From NCBI GenBank assembly GCA_964655935.1, contig CAZZNY010000003.1, forward strand, positions 1 to 64,000: 64,000 bases of DNA, written 5' to 3'. The notes under the pieces are model-generated. The model was not told where the DNA came from. It saw only the letters and a program-made list of their open reading frames with translations, and ran no database searches. How positions within the stretch are numbered: the first letter of the stretch is position 1; the number at the start of each line of letters is the position of its first letter. Position numbers and translations under genes: made by a program. Of the stretch, positions 21,092 through 30,684 are shown piece after piece. The stretch comes from CAZZNY01 sp964655935. GTDB lineage: Bacteria; Patescibacteriota; Gracilibacteria; BD1-5; UBA2023.

Positions 21092-21574
21092 ATGCAAAAA
21101 AACGCCTTTACTCTCGTAGAACTTATGATCGTGATAACTATTATCGCGATTTTAAGCCTGCTCTCATACGCTCCGTATAATTATTACAGTAATATTTCCA
21201 GAGTACGATTCAGTGTTCAGAAGATCGAACAGGCGGTGAATGAAGGAAAGGTGTCTTCCATTGGATGATATTCATTTTCTGGGACGAATGTTCATATTTG
21301 ACTCGTTTTCCCTGCTGGATCGAATACGTTTGAGATGCGCGGATATGATATAAGTGCTGGGACCGGTGCTGCAACAGCGATGGGTGGAACTTTGATTCGT
21401 ACGACAAAATTGGAAGACAATATTTTCATTCAATGAGTTGGGGAAACTTTTATTCTTTTTGAGGCACCGACAGGAAAAAAATGGCCACAATGAGAACAAA
21501 AAATTCAGATTGCTTTTAAAGATTCAGTTTCTGGATCTGCTCTTTGGAAAGAAATAGTTATTAAAAACGATTAG
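21092..21574 (+). CDS. Type IV pilin-like protein (160 aa)
   Basis: Prepilin signal at the very start (QKNAFTLVELMIVITIIAILS): cleavage before Phe, Glu at +5, hydrophobic helix, with an unusual Ala in place of Gly at -1. The globular part is beta-rich with a C-terminal EIVIKND. Five TGA codons are Gly. First of four pilin-like genes in a row (spacings 1, 17 and 26 bases), the usual minor-pilin cassette. Confidence 0.85.
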
Positions 21575-21575
21575 C

Positions 21576-22175
21576 ATGAAAATACGCAAAGGTTTTACGA
21601 TCATCGAACTCATGGTAGCAATTCTTGTTTTTACCGTGGGGCTTTTGAGCGCTTTTGCTCTGGTGGATTCCGCTATGTCGACAGCGATTAATGGGCGAAA
21701 CGAGATTATCGCAGCAAATCTTGCACGGGAACAAATTGAACTCTTGAAGAATCAGCGTGATTCGAATTGGCTTAAACAAAGAGATTGGAATAGTTTGCAA
21801 AATGCAGATGGAGTATCTGGTTTTCCGCCTGAAGCACGATTGAGTTCGGGTGTTTATATAGTAGAAAATTCGAATAATCCCGCTAAACCGGTATATTTTG
21901 AGAAAGTAAACTTTTCATGGGAACAAGGAAAAAAATATAAGCCCGATGAAATTCAAGCTTTTGCATTGTGCTTTAAAGATGGAAAATATACTCACGAATG
22001 TTTGCCTACAGATATAAAAATGTTTTATTCATTTGTGCTTGTAGAAGATCTGAAAATGGATATGGATAACGTGGTTATAAATAATGCTTTTAGTATTTCC
22101 TCTGTAATAATCTCTACTCAGCGCGGATATCGCGAATATGTTATTCGTACAATTTTGACTGATTGGAAACGTTAA
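21576..22175 (+). CDS. Minor pilin, PilV-like (199 aa)
   Basis: Prepilin signal RKGFTIIELMVAILVFTVGL with Gly at -1 and Glu at +5, then the PilV-type segment AANLAREQIELLKNQRDSNW, characteristic of PilV/GspI family minor pilins. The remainder is a beta-rich domain. Starts 1 base after the preceding pilin's stop, so translationally coupled. No TGA codon, which is unusual for this neighbourhood. Confidence 0.85.
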   Translation: MKIRKGFTIIELMVAILVFTVGLLSAFALVDSAMSTAINGRNEIIAANLAREQIELLKNQRDSNWLKQRDWNSLQNADGVSGFPPEARLSSGVYIVENSNNPAKPVYFEKVNFSWEQGKKYKPDEIQAFALCFKDGKYTHECLPTDIKMFYSFVLVEDLKMDMDNVVINNAFSISSVIISTQRGYREYVIRTILTDWKR

Positions 22176-22192
22176 TTTTTTAATTTTATAAG

Positions 22193-22765
22193 ATGCGAAA
22201 AAAAGGCTTTACTCTCGTCGAACTCGTAGTTGCTATTACAATACTGGGGCTTATTATGGTGTCTGTTTTTACGATCTATATTAATCTCATAAATGTAAAC
22301 AGAAAACTCGAGCAGACGAGAATTCTTCAGGAAAATACCCGAATGATTACTGAAAAAATAGCGACCGATGTTCGTGAAAAAGGAATTGACTTCAACACTT
22401 GTGGATGATTCGAAGATAATCCTACCGAATGTCTTCAGACAAATGGATGAAATCAATATTATATTGTAAGAAAGGATAAAATTACCAATAAATGGCTTGC
22501 GAGCGGGAGTGGAACTATCGGTATTAAGTCGAACGGAGATGATGCGGTTGGTATTACTTCTGAAATTGTGACTGTAAAAAATCTTCATTTTTATCCTTCT
22601 GGAAGTTCTGCTTCTGGCACAACAAATGAATGATTAGAGGGAAAAGTACAAGTAGTATTTGATATCGGATTAACTGGTGGAAAATGAGTGAGTTCTGCGA
22701 TTGCGGAGAATTCATTTATTACGATACAGACGACGGTAAGTGAGAAGATATATAAAGGGAATTAG
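22193..22765 (+). CDS. Minor pilin, PilW/GspJ-like (190 aa)
   Basis: Prepilin signal KKGFTLVELVVAITILGLIM with Glu at +5, followed by a long helix (NLINVNRKLEQTRILQENTR) typical of PilW/GspJ. The C-terminal half is beta-rich and ends with FITIQTTVSEKIYKGN. Five TGA codons are Gly. Third of the four-gene pilin cassette. Confidence 0.85.
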
Positions 22766-22791
22766 TCTTTAGTAATTAGTCTTTAGTAATA

Positions 22792-23646
22792 ATGAAAATT
22801 ATTAATAATAAATCCTGATTCTCTGTCGTAGTTGCGATTCTCGTGAGTGCATTTTTGATCGTGATCTCTATGTGAGTGCTCGATCTGATTCTCGGAGAGA
22901 GGCGTATTACTCGGACTGTGTCAGATACGATTTCTACGTATGCCGGAGCAGAAGGTTCTCTGGAACTCGCTCTTCTCTGAATTAGAAATCATCGAGAAGG
23001 TTTTCTTCATTCTCTCGATATTTCACAAAAAACTGATAAAAATGTCAATATTCTCGCAAAAAATCCAGCAGATCCAATCGAAATGAAAGAACAGAGAATT
23101 GGTTATGATATGGAAACACAATCAAAAAATTACACAGGAACAGCTCAAAAGGATGAGTTTGTGATTATTCCTCTGTTTTTTGATAAGGATAATAAAATAA
23201 ATAAACCATCGACACCAAATACAAATATGGAAAAGACAATTGGCTTAAGTATTGTTGTTGGACCAGATGTTGTTTGGAATATCATAGGAAACGATCCTGT
23301 TACGGGTGATACACTCGGACTTGTTGGTAATGGATTAAACACTACCACTGGAAAAATGAAACACGTGGGCATAATAAATGACAGTGAAGGAAACAAAAAG
23401 ATTGATTATATATCAATAAAATCAGTAAGTGAATTTATGATTGAAAACTCGGATAATTATTTGATTCTTTATTCGAATTCTCCTACATTTGACTACAAGA
23501 TAACCTCCAGTAATGGTTTTTCTCTTCCGAAAATATCCGTTACTGCCTCATCTCAGATTGGTAATTTTAAGCAAAATATTCTATTCGTGGAAGATAAATC
23601 ACGACTATTCGACGCATTGAAATATAGTGTTTTCGGTGCTGAATAA
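22792..23646 (+). CDS. PilX/GspK-like minor pilin (284 aa)
   Basis: The N-terminus NKSGFSVVVAILVSAFLIVIS is a pilin-like helix without the +5 Glu, as in PilX/GspK tip pilins, followed by ERRITRTVSDTISTYAGAEGSLELAL, typical of PilX. The remainder is a large beta-rich domain. Three TGA codons (one at -1 of the cleavage site) are Gly. Lack of Glu5 fits a pilin that sits at the fibre tip and does not need to pair with an earlier subunit. Last gene of the operon, followed by a strong terminator. Confidence 0.78.
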
Positions 23647-23690
23647 AAAAGTAACCCCAGGGTTCCAGAGAACTCTAGGGTTACTTTTTT
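23646..23690. terminator. Bidirectional terminator of the pilus operon
   Basis: Long A-rich/T-rich stem (AAAAAAGTAACCC / GGGTTACTTTTTT) with inner GGTTC/GAACT pairing, overlapping the stop of the convergent minus-strand gene. Confidence 0.9.
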
Positions 23691-24837
23691 AATACGCTCA
23701 CATTTTTCCGTCCCAATGTCCGGTGTCGATATTGTAATAGTAGATAATTTCGTATTGTTTGTCTTGGCGTTGATAGTCTCGTGGAAGATAGTCTATATAT
23801 TTTTCATCGAAGAGAATTTTTGCAGTATCAGCGTGCTCTTTTTTATCTTGAAAATACTTTTTATCCGCATCTTCGATGTAGGCGAGATTCATCTCACGAA
23901 CCGATTTGTTGAAGTAATTCGAACAGAGATTGTCGATATTAGCGGAATCTATCTCTTTTTCTTCTCAGAGTTGTTTTGCGATATTTGAACGGATCGTTTC
24001 AATCTCGGCTAGAAATTTACCATTGAGTTTTGCTTTTTGTGAGAATCCTTCTAAGAGCATTTCTCAGAGTTGCCTCGAAAAACCTACACAAGCCTCATTT
24101 TTCTTTCCTTCGATACTCTCCGCGAGAGAAAGAAACATGATTATGGCTCGTTCTCGATTCCCAGATTTCCCTTGCATGATAGCTGCCATGGGTCGTGTTC
24201 ATTTTGGTGCTTCGTCATTTGCTGAAGCGACTCGGTAGTACTTTGAGGCACTTACTCAATCGTGGAGATTCCAGAAGTATACGTATGCAAGATAGTAGGG
24301 AATATTCGCATCTCGGCAAGGGTTTTTATATTTTTCTTCTGTCCAAAGTTTTCGGAGATTATATTCTTGACTGATGAGATCTATTTTTTTCATATCGCAA
24401 GTTTTTTCGATTCATTTGAGTCAGAGACGAATAGTATCCTCATTATTTTTTTTCACATCTTCTTTTGAGAGGTGTTCATATCGTTCGTTTGTATCGGGTA
24501 TTAGAAGAAGTCCAATGCGGTACGGATAAGTAAAATAAGGATTTAAATCAGTGATAAGATCGATCATTACAAAGAGGTATTTTTTGTATTCAGCACTTAC
24601 GGCGTTTGATCCGATGTATTGTATCGCAGAGAGCCAATATGCGTCAGCGACGAGATTATCATATCCTGAAGAGGCGATTCGTACTGTCTTAACTCCTGGT
24701 ATGAATTCTGGATGATTTACGATATTTGCTCGTATTTCTCTATGGATCGGATAATTCACCTTCCAGTTCACGAGAAAAAAACCTGAAAAACAAGCGATTG
24801 AAACGAGAGTTATGATAATTCTTGATTTGTGAGTCAT
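23689..24837 (-). CDS. Membrane-anchored TPR-like protein of unknown function (382 aa)
   Basis: N-terminal signal anchor (RIIITLVSIACFSGFFLV), then an all-helical protein. The segment DNLVADAYWLSAIQYIG followed by DLITDLNPYFTYPYRIG matches a recurring family of TPR-like exported proteins in many bacteria (D-x-L-x-A-D-x-x-W-L-x-x-I-Q-Y). Helical pairs such as FWNLHDGVSASKYYRVA and RERAIIMFLSLAESIEG support TPR-like repeats. Five or more TGA codons are Gly. The start is ATG ending at 24837; an upstream in-frame start would add a Cys-rich leader that is not needed. Role unknown. Confidence 0.72.
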
Positions 24838-24905
24838 GGCGATTTGCAATGGTAAAAAGGTACAAGTGCAAAAAGTGTACAAATGTACAAAAGAGTGAGA
24901 AAAAA

Positions 24906-25409
24906 TTAGATGGAGGCTCCATCAAGATCAATACTCAGTTTTGCGCCTTTTTTAGTATAAGAAAGATACATACATCGTTCTCGTCCCTCACCTTCACTTT
25001 GAGTAGTGAGTCATTCAATATTTTTTTCAGCTACGTGAGTGTGTACTTTTTTTCGTTCGAAAGAAGTGAGCTGAGGAAGAGCAACCCGTCCATTAGAACG
25101 CATCACATAGTCGATTTTTGAATCAATGAATCGAAATAGTTTCTGGTCTTTTTCTTGGAGATAGTCATTTACTTCGATATGAAGAATAACATCTTTCTTT
25201 AGGGTTTTTTCGATCATTCGCAGAAGAAGATGCTTCATGGTGTCGAGATTCTGACCATGGGTACCGATAACAAGATTAGAATCTTGTGTCTTAAGATCGA
25301 TTAGATAGATGCCACGAGTCTCGTCTTGGCAAGTAATCGTGAGTGAATCGATCTGTATAGAGAGAAGTTCAAAGAACTTTTGGGAAATTTCCTGTATCTT
25401 TTCTAGCAT
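24906..25409 (-). CDS. khpB: KH-R3H RNA-binding protein KhpB/Jag (167 aa)
   Basis: RNA-binding regulator related to Jag/EloR/KhpB. The KH domain at about 30-95 has LVIGTHGQNLDTMKHLL (a GxxG variant), and the R3H domain follows with LPQLTSFERKKVHTHVAE...GLTTQSEGEGRERCMYLS; the Gly after NIE is a TGA codon. The N-terminal Jag-N domain is missing. It usually sits beside yidC; here yidC is about 9 kb downstream on the other strand. Divergent from the tRNA-Ser genes. Confidence 0.88.
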
Positions 25410-25552
25410 AGTAGTATAGATTTACGAGTTGTAAAGCGGGCAAATTATATTGATTTTTATAAAAAATGGAAATTCGATTTAAAAAATTTGTGTTTTTTGG
25501 CTTTTTTTATAGAATGCGAAGGCAAAAAAAGTCTTGTTTGTATTATATATTT

Positions 25553-25641
25553 GGAGAGGTCGCATAGTTGGCCTAGTGCGCACCCTTGGAAAGGGTGTGT
25601 AGGGAAACCTACCGGGAGTTCGAATCTCCCTCTCTCCGCCA
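25553..25641 (+). tRNA. tRNA-Ser (GGA anticodon)
   Basis: Full cloverleaf: acceptor GGAGAGG/TCTCTCC, anticodon loop CTTGGAAAG with GGA, long variable arm typical of Ser, T arm GGGAG-TTCGAAT-CTCCC, discriminator G and encoded CCA. Confidence 0.93.
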
Positions 25642-25658
25642 CTAAAGAATTAAGAAAT

Positions 25659-25749
25659 GGAGGAGTGCTAGAGTGGTTGAATGGGACAGTCTCGAAAACT
25701 GTTGTACTGCTACGCGGTACCGTGAGTTCGAATCTCATCTCCTCCGCCA
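25659..25749 (+). tRNA. tRNA-Ser (CGA anticodon)
   Basis: Acceptor GGAGGAG/CTCCTCC, anticodon stem ACAGT/ACTGT with loop CTCGAAA (CGA), long variable arm, T arm with TTCGAAT, discriminator G and encoded CCA. 17 bases after the first tRNA-Ser. Confidence 0.93.
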
Positions 25750-25842
25750 TAAATAAAATTAAATGTCTTTTTGGGCATTTTTTTTGATTTTTTTTGATTT
25801 TTTGAGTATGATGATTTTCGAATTAATTTATATTCAAACAGA

Positions 25843-26349
25843 ATGCTTGAAAAACCAAAAGCATCTCCCGAGAAAAAAGAAAAGTCAGAACATGATATTT
25901 TTTGAACGTGTCTTAATATAGCGAGTTGATGTTATACATTGGCAAAAAAATTTGAACCGTTTGCTAAAAAAGATCCAACGAGCGCAATAATGAAACATTA
26001 TAAATGAAAATTATGAGCAGCAAATATTCCGCTGAGACTCTGAATGATTGCTGCAAGTAGAAAACATTATACTCTCGGAGATGTTATTATGACAAAAATT
26101 CGATGACAGAATGTTCCATTTTTAGTTGCTGACTATTGCTGAGAAGCAGAGAAAAATAATACAAGCAGATTATTGGATATCGTTGTGCCAAAAGATGTGA
26201 GAATTCCTCCAGAATGAGTTCGATTTTCTGAGTCAGTGAAAAAGATATGAAGGCTGGAAAGTAATCAGATGTCTCAACTGAAAAAAAATCCAGAAATACT
26301 ACAAGAAATACTGAGTGGTTTTGAATGAAATATTGCAAACAAAGCATAA
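25843..26349 (+). CDS. Small protein of unknown function, possibly double-psi-barrel-like (168 aa)
   Basis: An open frame with eleven TGA codons, invisible under the standard code, between two tRNA genes. The N-terminus is lysine-rich (EKPKASPEKKEKSEHD). The middle, LGMIAASRKHYTLGDVIMTK followed by GQNVPFLVADYCG and RLLDIVVP, resembles the strand order of RlpA/3D-type double-psi beta barrels, but the catalytic Asp pattern is incomplete. No signal peptide. Function not assigned. Confidence 0.7.
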
Positions 26350-26371
26350 ATAGATATAGTTCTGTTCGCTT

Positions 26372-26456
26372 GCCGGAGTGATGGAATTGGTATACATGTA
26401 CGTCTCAGACGCGTATGTCGCAAGACTTGTGGGTTCGAGTCCCATCTCCGGCACCA
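26372..26456 (+). tRNA. tRNA-Leu (CAG anticodon)
   Basis: Acceptor GCCGGAG/CTCCGGC, anticodon stem TACGT/GCGTA with loop CTCAGAC (CAG), long variable arm, T arm GTGGG-TTCGAGT-CCCAT, discriminator A and encoded CCA. Confidence 0.93.
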
Positions 26457-26466
26457 AAAAAATTAG

Positions 26467-26500
26467 AATCTCTGTCCGAAAGGATAGGGATTTTGTTTTT
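26467..26500 (+). terminator. Terminator of the tRNA-Leu transcript
   Basis: AATCTCTGTCC and GGATAGGGATT pair around GAAA, followed by TTGTTTTTT. Confidence 0.8.
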
Positions 26501-26510
26501 TAAGAAATAA

Positions 26511-26885
26511 TTAATTCTTCTTGGTAATATAAAAATCAATTAGATAAGTTGTAATTCCTCCGATCGTATACGCAAGTAAATCCTTTATATCAAACGTCGA
26601 ACCAAGTACGATTCTTGCGATAGTATTATGTTCGAGTCATAAGATTTTCACGAGCTGAAAATACTGCAATATTTCGATACAGTAAGCAAAAATCGTCGAA
26701 AATAATGCTACTTTCCAAGAGGAAAAATCTCAAAAACTCTTTATGAAAAAGAAAATGAGAAATACGACGACAATATCACCGATAAATCCTCGAATAGTCG
26801 GATAATCTCAAAAAAGCAAGACAATCAGAATGCAAATAAGAAAGCAGAGAATCGTGAGTAAAATATAAGAAAATCGTTTGTTCAT
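26511..26885 (-). CDS. DUF2809 / VanZ-like membrane protein (124 aa)
   Basis: Four hydrophobic helices. Family motifs: TIRGFIGDIVVVFLIFFFIK, the CIEILQYFQL helix, and LGSTFDIKDLLAYTIGG. This is the DUF2809 pattern (VanZ-like fold); members are of unknown function. Three TGA codons are Gly. Divergent from the CYTH gene across a 77-base spacer. Confidence 0.8.
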
Positions 26886-26908
26886 GGTTTTAGATTTTAT
26901 ATAAAAAC

Positions 26909-26938
26909 TTGTTGCACATTATATGTTTTTTATACAAT
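26909..26938 (+). promoter_or_regulatory. Probable promoter of the CYTH gene
   Basis: TTGTTG (or TTGCAC 3 bases later), spacer 18 (or 15), and TACAAT, 24 bases before the ATG. Confidence 0.45.
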
Positions 26939-26962
26939 GAACAAGATAATAATTTTTAGTTT

Positions 26963-27493
26963 ATGCAAAACATCGAAGTCGAAATCCGAAGTTTTATCAC
27001 TGAGGTTCAATATCGGGAATTTCTCGAGTTTTTCTCTAAAGAATGAGAATCTCTCGGTGAAGATTATCAAGAAACTTATTACTTCGATTGTCCGGAAGAC
27101 CTTCGAATCCAGAAAAATAATACATGAGCGAAAATTTGGCTTAAAAAAGGAAAGATTCACGATGAAGCTCGCGAAGAAATAGAATTACAAATTTCAAAAG
27201 ATGATTTTGAAAAATCCGAAAAACTTTTTCTTGCGCTCGACTATAATGTCGAGATAAAGTGGTTCCGCACGCGCCATACTTTTTTTTGGAAAAACATTAC
27301 GGTGACGATAGATTTTACCAGGGGTTACGGTTATATTATTGAGTTTGAACAATTAACTGATGAAGAAAATAAAGAAAAATCTCTCGCATATTTGCGAGAG
27401 AAATTTAGTGAACTTGAGATTGAGATGACCCCGAAAAATGTGTTTGACGAGAAATTTCAGTTCTATAAGGAAAATTGGAAGGAACTTATTTAA
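26963..27493 (+). CDS. CYTH domain (triphosphate tunnel) protein (176 aa)
   Basis: CYTH proteins bind triphosphates in a beta barrel and include class IV adenylate cyclases, thiamine triphosphatases and inorganic triphosphatases. The N-terminus NIEVEIRSFI gives the metal-binding ExExR signature; other tunnel pieces are IWLKKGKIHDEAREEIEL, VEIKWFRTRHTFFW, VTIDFTRGYGYIIEFEQL, and the terminal Glu-rich LEIEMTPKNVFDEKF. Two TGA codons are Gly. Whether it hydrolyses a triphosphate or makes cAMP cannot be told. It is one of two candidate cAMP-related genes in the window (see 15806). Confidence 0.82.
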
Positions 27494-27500
27494 GAAATCT

Positions 27501-27794
27501 TTAAGTTATTATCTTAGGTTTCTTGTTTTTCTCAAATTTTACAACGAGATATGTCCCGATCCAAGAACCTACGACAAGAGGGAAAATATAGAGCCAGTTT
27601 TCAGTATAATTTAGTACTCAAAAAGCGAGCAAAAAGTGCATAGAAGCTCATATGGATGCGGACATAAATGGTCGAAGTGAGACGACATCGAGTGTGTATC
27701 TTGCATAGAGTCCATCGACGATCACATAACTTATGAGCACGAGTGCAGCGATTCACCAGCTAAAAGTTTGATAGAGAAGAACGATTTTTTCCAT
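27501..27794 (-). CDS. Small membrane protein of unknown function (97 aa)
   Basis: Three hydrophobic segments (ALVLISYVIVDGLYARYTL, MHFLLAFGVL, WLYIFPLVVGSWIGTYLVV) and a basic tail (KFEKNKKPKIIT). It looks like the small integral membrane proteins sometimes labelled DUF2179/DUF5698-like, but I cannot assign it. Three TGA codons are Gly. Its start overlaps the end of the kinase gene by 35 bases. Confidence 0.65.
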
Positions 27795-28332
27795 GGAGAG
27801 AAGAGTTATAAAGAGATAATTTTTGTTTCATTTCTTCTGCGATCACCTCTGGAGCATTATGAGAAAAAATCTGGATATTTCAAAGGTGTTTGTAGATTTC
27901 AAATCGATGAATGAATTTGTTTCGTTCTTTTTCTTCGATGAGTCAAAAACCTCGATTTAACTGCCTTTCTAAAATTATATTGGTACTTTCTTCCAGGGAT
28001 TTCGAAGGAAGAAGGAGAATAGAAATTCCGGTTTTTTGTAGGGTTTGAAGATGTTTTTCTGTGAGTTTATTGAGATTCTCATGCGCGAGAAATCCTGAAG
28101 AAGGCACGAAAACATAATTGTCAGAATATTTTTCGAGCAAAGTGTAGAAGATTCGAGAATTTTCATAACAGTATTTTTCGTATCCATTTTTCTTTATAAA
28201 AATCCCAATATTGTCTATTTGTTCACAAAACTCGGTATCAAGATCGATAAACGTATAATCGAGCAATCTTGCGAGTATTTTTCCACTGCTTGATTTTCCG
28301 ACGCCTCACGGTCAGATGAGAAAGATTTTCAT
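27760..28332 (-). CDS. Shikimate kinase-like P-loop kinase (190 aa)
   Basis: N-terminal P-loop IGPGGVGKSSSGKIL, of which two Gly are TGA codons, then ARLLDYTFIDLDTEFCEQI, the classic AroK arrangement (GxxGxGKS, YxFxDxD), and a CYENSR segment in place of FRxxE. The shikimate-binding Arg residues are not all obvious and no other shikimate-pathway gene is seen, so it may be a kinase with another small-molecule substrate. The C-terminal 40 residues are poorly conserved. Overlaps the downstream 97-aa gene by 35 bases. Confidence 0.68.
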
Positions 28333-28427
28333 ACTACTAAAAAATTAGAATTCCTTTTTTGAGTTTCTTAAAATTCAACTATACTTCGTCAGTATATGGT
28401 TTCTTTTTATTTTTCAATTCAATTCTT

Positions 28428-29363
28428 ATGCTTCCAAAACTTCTTCTTTCTCGACTTTCTTCTCTTCTATCGCCAGCTGATTTTTCTCTCGTACAAGAGA
28501 GTTTTCAGACGGAGCGAGTGACGAGTTTTCGTACGAATACACTTAAGGCAACTGATACTGAAATCGAAGATTTTTTACGAGCGAATTCTATCGAATTTAG
28601 ACAGATTTCTTGGCTTCCAAATGCTTTTGTGATCGATAAAAAAGATGAATATTGGCTGAAAGGTTCAGATATCTATTATGCTGGGAAAATCTATGTTCAA
28701 GGGCTTGCAAGCCAGATTCCTCCACATTTTCTTGGTCTTAAAAAAGGAATGCGAGTGCTCGATGTGACCGCCGCACCAGGATCAAAAACAAGTCAGATTG
28801 CCGCTTTGCTCGAAAATACTGGGGAAGTAGTCGCATGTGAAAAACACCAAATTCGTTTTGATAAATTACTTCACAATTTGAATCTTCAAGGTTGTACGAA
28901 TGTGGCGACCTGGAAGATGGAAGCGGAAAAACTTGGAACAAAATATCGAGATGGATATTTTAATGCGATTCTTCTCGATGCACCGTGTAGTGCAGAAGGT
29001 CGTATATTTGAACCAAATGAAAAATCTTACGGTTTTTGGACTGTGGAAAATATCGTCAGGAATTCTACCGCACAATGGGATCTTATCGAGATTTCACTTT
29101 GACTTCTGGAAAGAGGTGGAACTTTTGTCTATTCGACTTGTACGCTTGCTCCAGAAGAGAATGAAGCACACATTGCTCGAATACTGAAAAGATATCCAGA
29201 TCAGTTTGAAGTTCAAAAAACTTGGGTAGATTCACCTTTTGCTCGAGAATGAGTGACTGAATTTGAAGGAAAAAAATATGGTGAAGAGTTGAAAAACACA
29301 CTTCGAATCCTACCGAGTGCCGAAAGTGAGGGATTTTTTGTAGCAAAATTGAAGAAAATTTAG
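28428..29363 (+). CDS. RsmB/NOP2 family 5-methylcytosine RNA methyltransferase (311 aa)
   Basis: SAM-dependent m5C methyltransferase acting on rRNA or tRNA. The N-terminal PUA/NOL-like region is followed by motif I VLDVTAAPGSKTSQIA, motif IV LLDAPCSAEGR with one catalytic Cys, and motif VI YSTCTLAPEENE with the second. FVAKL is the terminal strand. Start chosen at ATG 28428 (LPKLLLSRL); an open extension upstream adds an implausible hydrophobic leader. Two TGA codons are Gly. RsmB versus RsmF/YebU cannot be settled; the compact size is like archaeal/NSUN-like forms. Confidence 0.88.
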
Positions 29364-29377
29364 TTTTTTGTGTGTCA

Positions 29378-29452
29378 CTATGATCCGCCGGGGCGGATCA
29401 TAACCCCATCGGATAAATTGATTGGGGGATCCTGAAACAAGTTCAGGATGAC
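29378..29452. repeat. Two short palindromes: GATCCGCC hairpin and R5 repeat
   Basis: TATGATCCGCC / GGCGGATCATA (29379-29402) is a perfect hairpin. The R5 unit at 29424-29452 (TCCTGAA-ACAAG-TTCAGGA core) recurs at 42283-42310. Confidence 0.6.
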
Positions 29453-29499
29453 GATGTGATAGTTTTTTGCAAATAATTTTGCTTTTTGTAGATTTTTCA

Positions 29500-29505
29500 T
29501 ATAAT
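29500..29505 (+). promoter_or_regulatory. -10 box of the bL32 promoter
   Basis: TATAAT 45 bases before the ATG; a weak -35 (TTTGCT) lies 16 bases upstream. Confidence 0.4.
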
Positions 29506-29549
29506 TCACTCGCTTATAAATTTGTACACTATTTTTAACTGACGCCATT

Positions 29550-29780
29550 ATGACTTTTTCACCTAAAAAGAAAGTATCAAAATCACGATCTAGCCGACGA
29601 ACTACGGTCTGGACAAAGCTTACTGCAAAAAAACTCAAAGATAAAACAAGTCTTCAATACAATGAAGCTGGAGAAGCAGTAGCTCTTTCTCATTTTGCTT
29701 CACCTATTACTGGTGAATACAAAGGACGAAAGGTTATCAAAGTTGGTAAAACTAGCAAGGTAACTAAAGTTCGTGCATAA
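29550..29780 (+). CDS. rpmF: Ribosomal protein bL32 (76 aa)
   Basis: Large-subunit protein. SPKKKVSKSRSSRRTT is the bL32 N-terminal signature; it continues with HFASPITGEYKGRKV where the C-terminal strand pair sits. The Cys zinc ligands of many bL32 proteins are absent (zinc-independent form). No TGA. Stand-alone gene. Confidence 0.88.
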   Translation: MTFSPKKKVSKSRSSRRTTVWTKLTAKKLKDKTSLQYNEAGEAVALSHFASPITGEYKGRKVIKVGKTSKVTKVRA

Positions 29781-29837
29781 TTTTTCGTTGTCTTCCTATA
29801 GACGAGACGAAGATTCCTCTTGTAGTTAACAGCTTTT

Positions 29838-29880
29838 CATGGGATCCCGACAAGTCGGGATGACGTGAGAGGCTTTTTTA
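29838..29880 (+). terminator. Hairpin and T run after bL32
   Basis: TCCCGAC-AA-GTCGGGA hairpin followed by GACGTGAGAGGC and a T6 run. It resembles the R3-type TCCCGA arm and may function as a terminator. Confidence 0.4.
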
Positions 29881-29886
29881 TCTTAA

Positions 29887-29979
29887 TGTCATTCTGAGGC
29901 GATAGCCGAAGAATCCCTTATAGATGAGATTGGTACAATCCTCGAGTGTAAGGGATTCTTCGTTTCACTCAGAATGACA
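29887..29979. repeat. Palindromic dispersed repeat R2, copy 1
   Basis: TGTCATTCTGAG-GAAGAATCCCTTATA on the left and its reverse complement TAAGGGATTCTTCG-CTCAGAATGACA on the right, giving a long hairpin with an about 30-base divergent loop. Six copies occur in the window, always intergenic. Confidence 0.85.
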
Positions 29980-30018
29980 GCAGTAACTAGTAACTATTAA
30001 CTATCAACTATTAATTCT

Positions 30019-30498
30019 ATGTCAAAGATTTCACGACCAAAAACACGACGATTTCTTCTTCAGGCACTCTATTCTCAGATTCATCTCGGAGCTGGTTTTG
30101 ATAAGGCAAGTTTTGTGGATGCTTATTTTGATGAAGAATATGCTGGATCTATCGATATGAAATATTTTGACGAAGCTTTTCCTGGTATTATCGAACGAGA
30201 ATGAGAATTAAACCATATCATTATAAAATTTGCACCGAAATTCGATGTTGATTCTATGCCAGTCGGGAATCTTTTGCCGATTTTTATCGCTGCTTATGAG
30301 ATGCTTTACCTTACTTGTGATAAGGTTCCAGTAAATGTTAGTATCGATGAAGCACTTGAACTTGCAAAAATGTATAGTGATGATAAAGGTCGAATTCTCG
30401 TAAATGGAGTTTTAAATTCACTGAAAAATAATGTAGAAAGTGTGAAAGAGGAATTGAAGGGACTCAAAGAGAAGAAAATTTTCTTTTTTGGGAAGTAG
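30019..30498 (+). CDS. nusB: Transcription antitermination factor NusB (159 aa)
   Basis: All-helical RNA-binding factor of the rRNA antitermination complex. Family features: KTRRFLLQALYSQI at the N-terminus, IFIAAYEMLYL helix, VPVNVSIDEALELAKMYSDDKG, and the terminal RILVNGVLNSL. One TGA (EREGELN) is Gly. A dispersed R1 element separates it from rnc. Confidence 0.9.
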
Positions 30499-30504
30499 TT
30501 TTCT

Positions 30505-30644
30505 ATACTTTTGTAACCAAAAGTATCAAAAGTTTTGAGAGGAGAAAAACTCGCAGACATAGCTCTCGCTCGATATTTGCACGACTCACATCCTGCTCAA
30601 ACAGTTTCCCCTCTCAAACTCTCTCATTTTCTCCCATTTCTTGG
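30505..30644 (+). repeat. Structured dispersed repeat R1, copy A
   Basis: Begins with the hairpin TACTTTTG-TAAC-CAAAAGTA, then CAAAAG, an 11-bp outer stem (GAGAGGAGAAA / TTTCCCCTCTC) enclosing about 55 bases with GCAG...CTGC, and a CTCTCTCATTTTCTCCC tail. Other copies: 43228, 43422, 52539, 54522, 55222, all on the + strand. Confidence 0.8.
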
Positions 30645-30684
30645 TAACACTTGCAAAATTTAATCTATAACCTTTACTTGGCCT

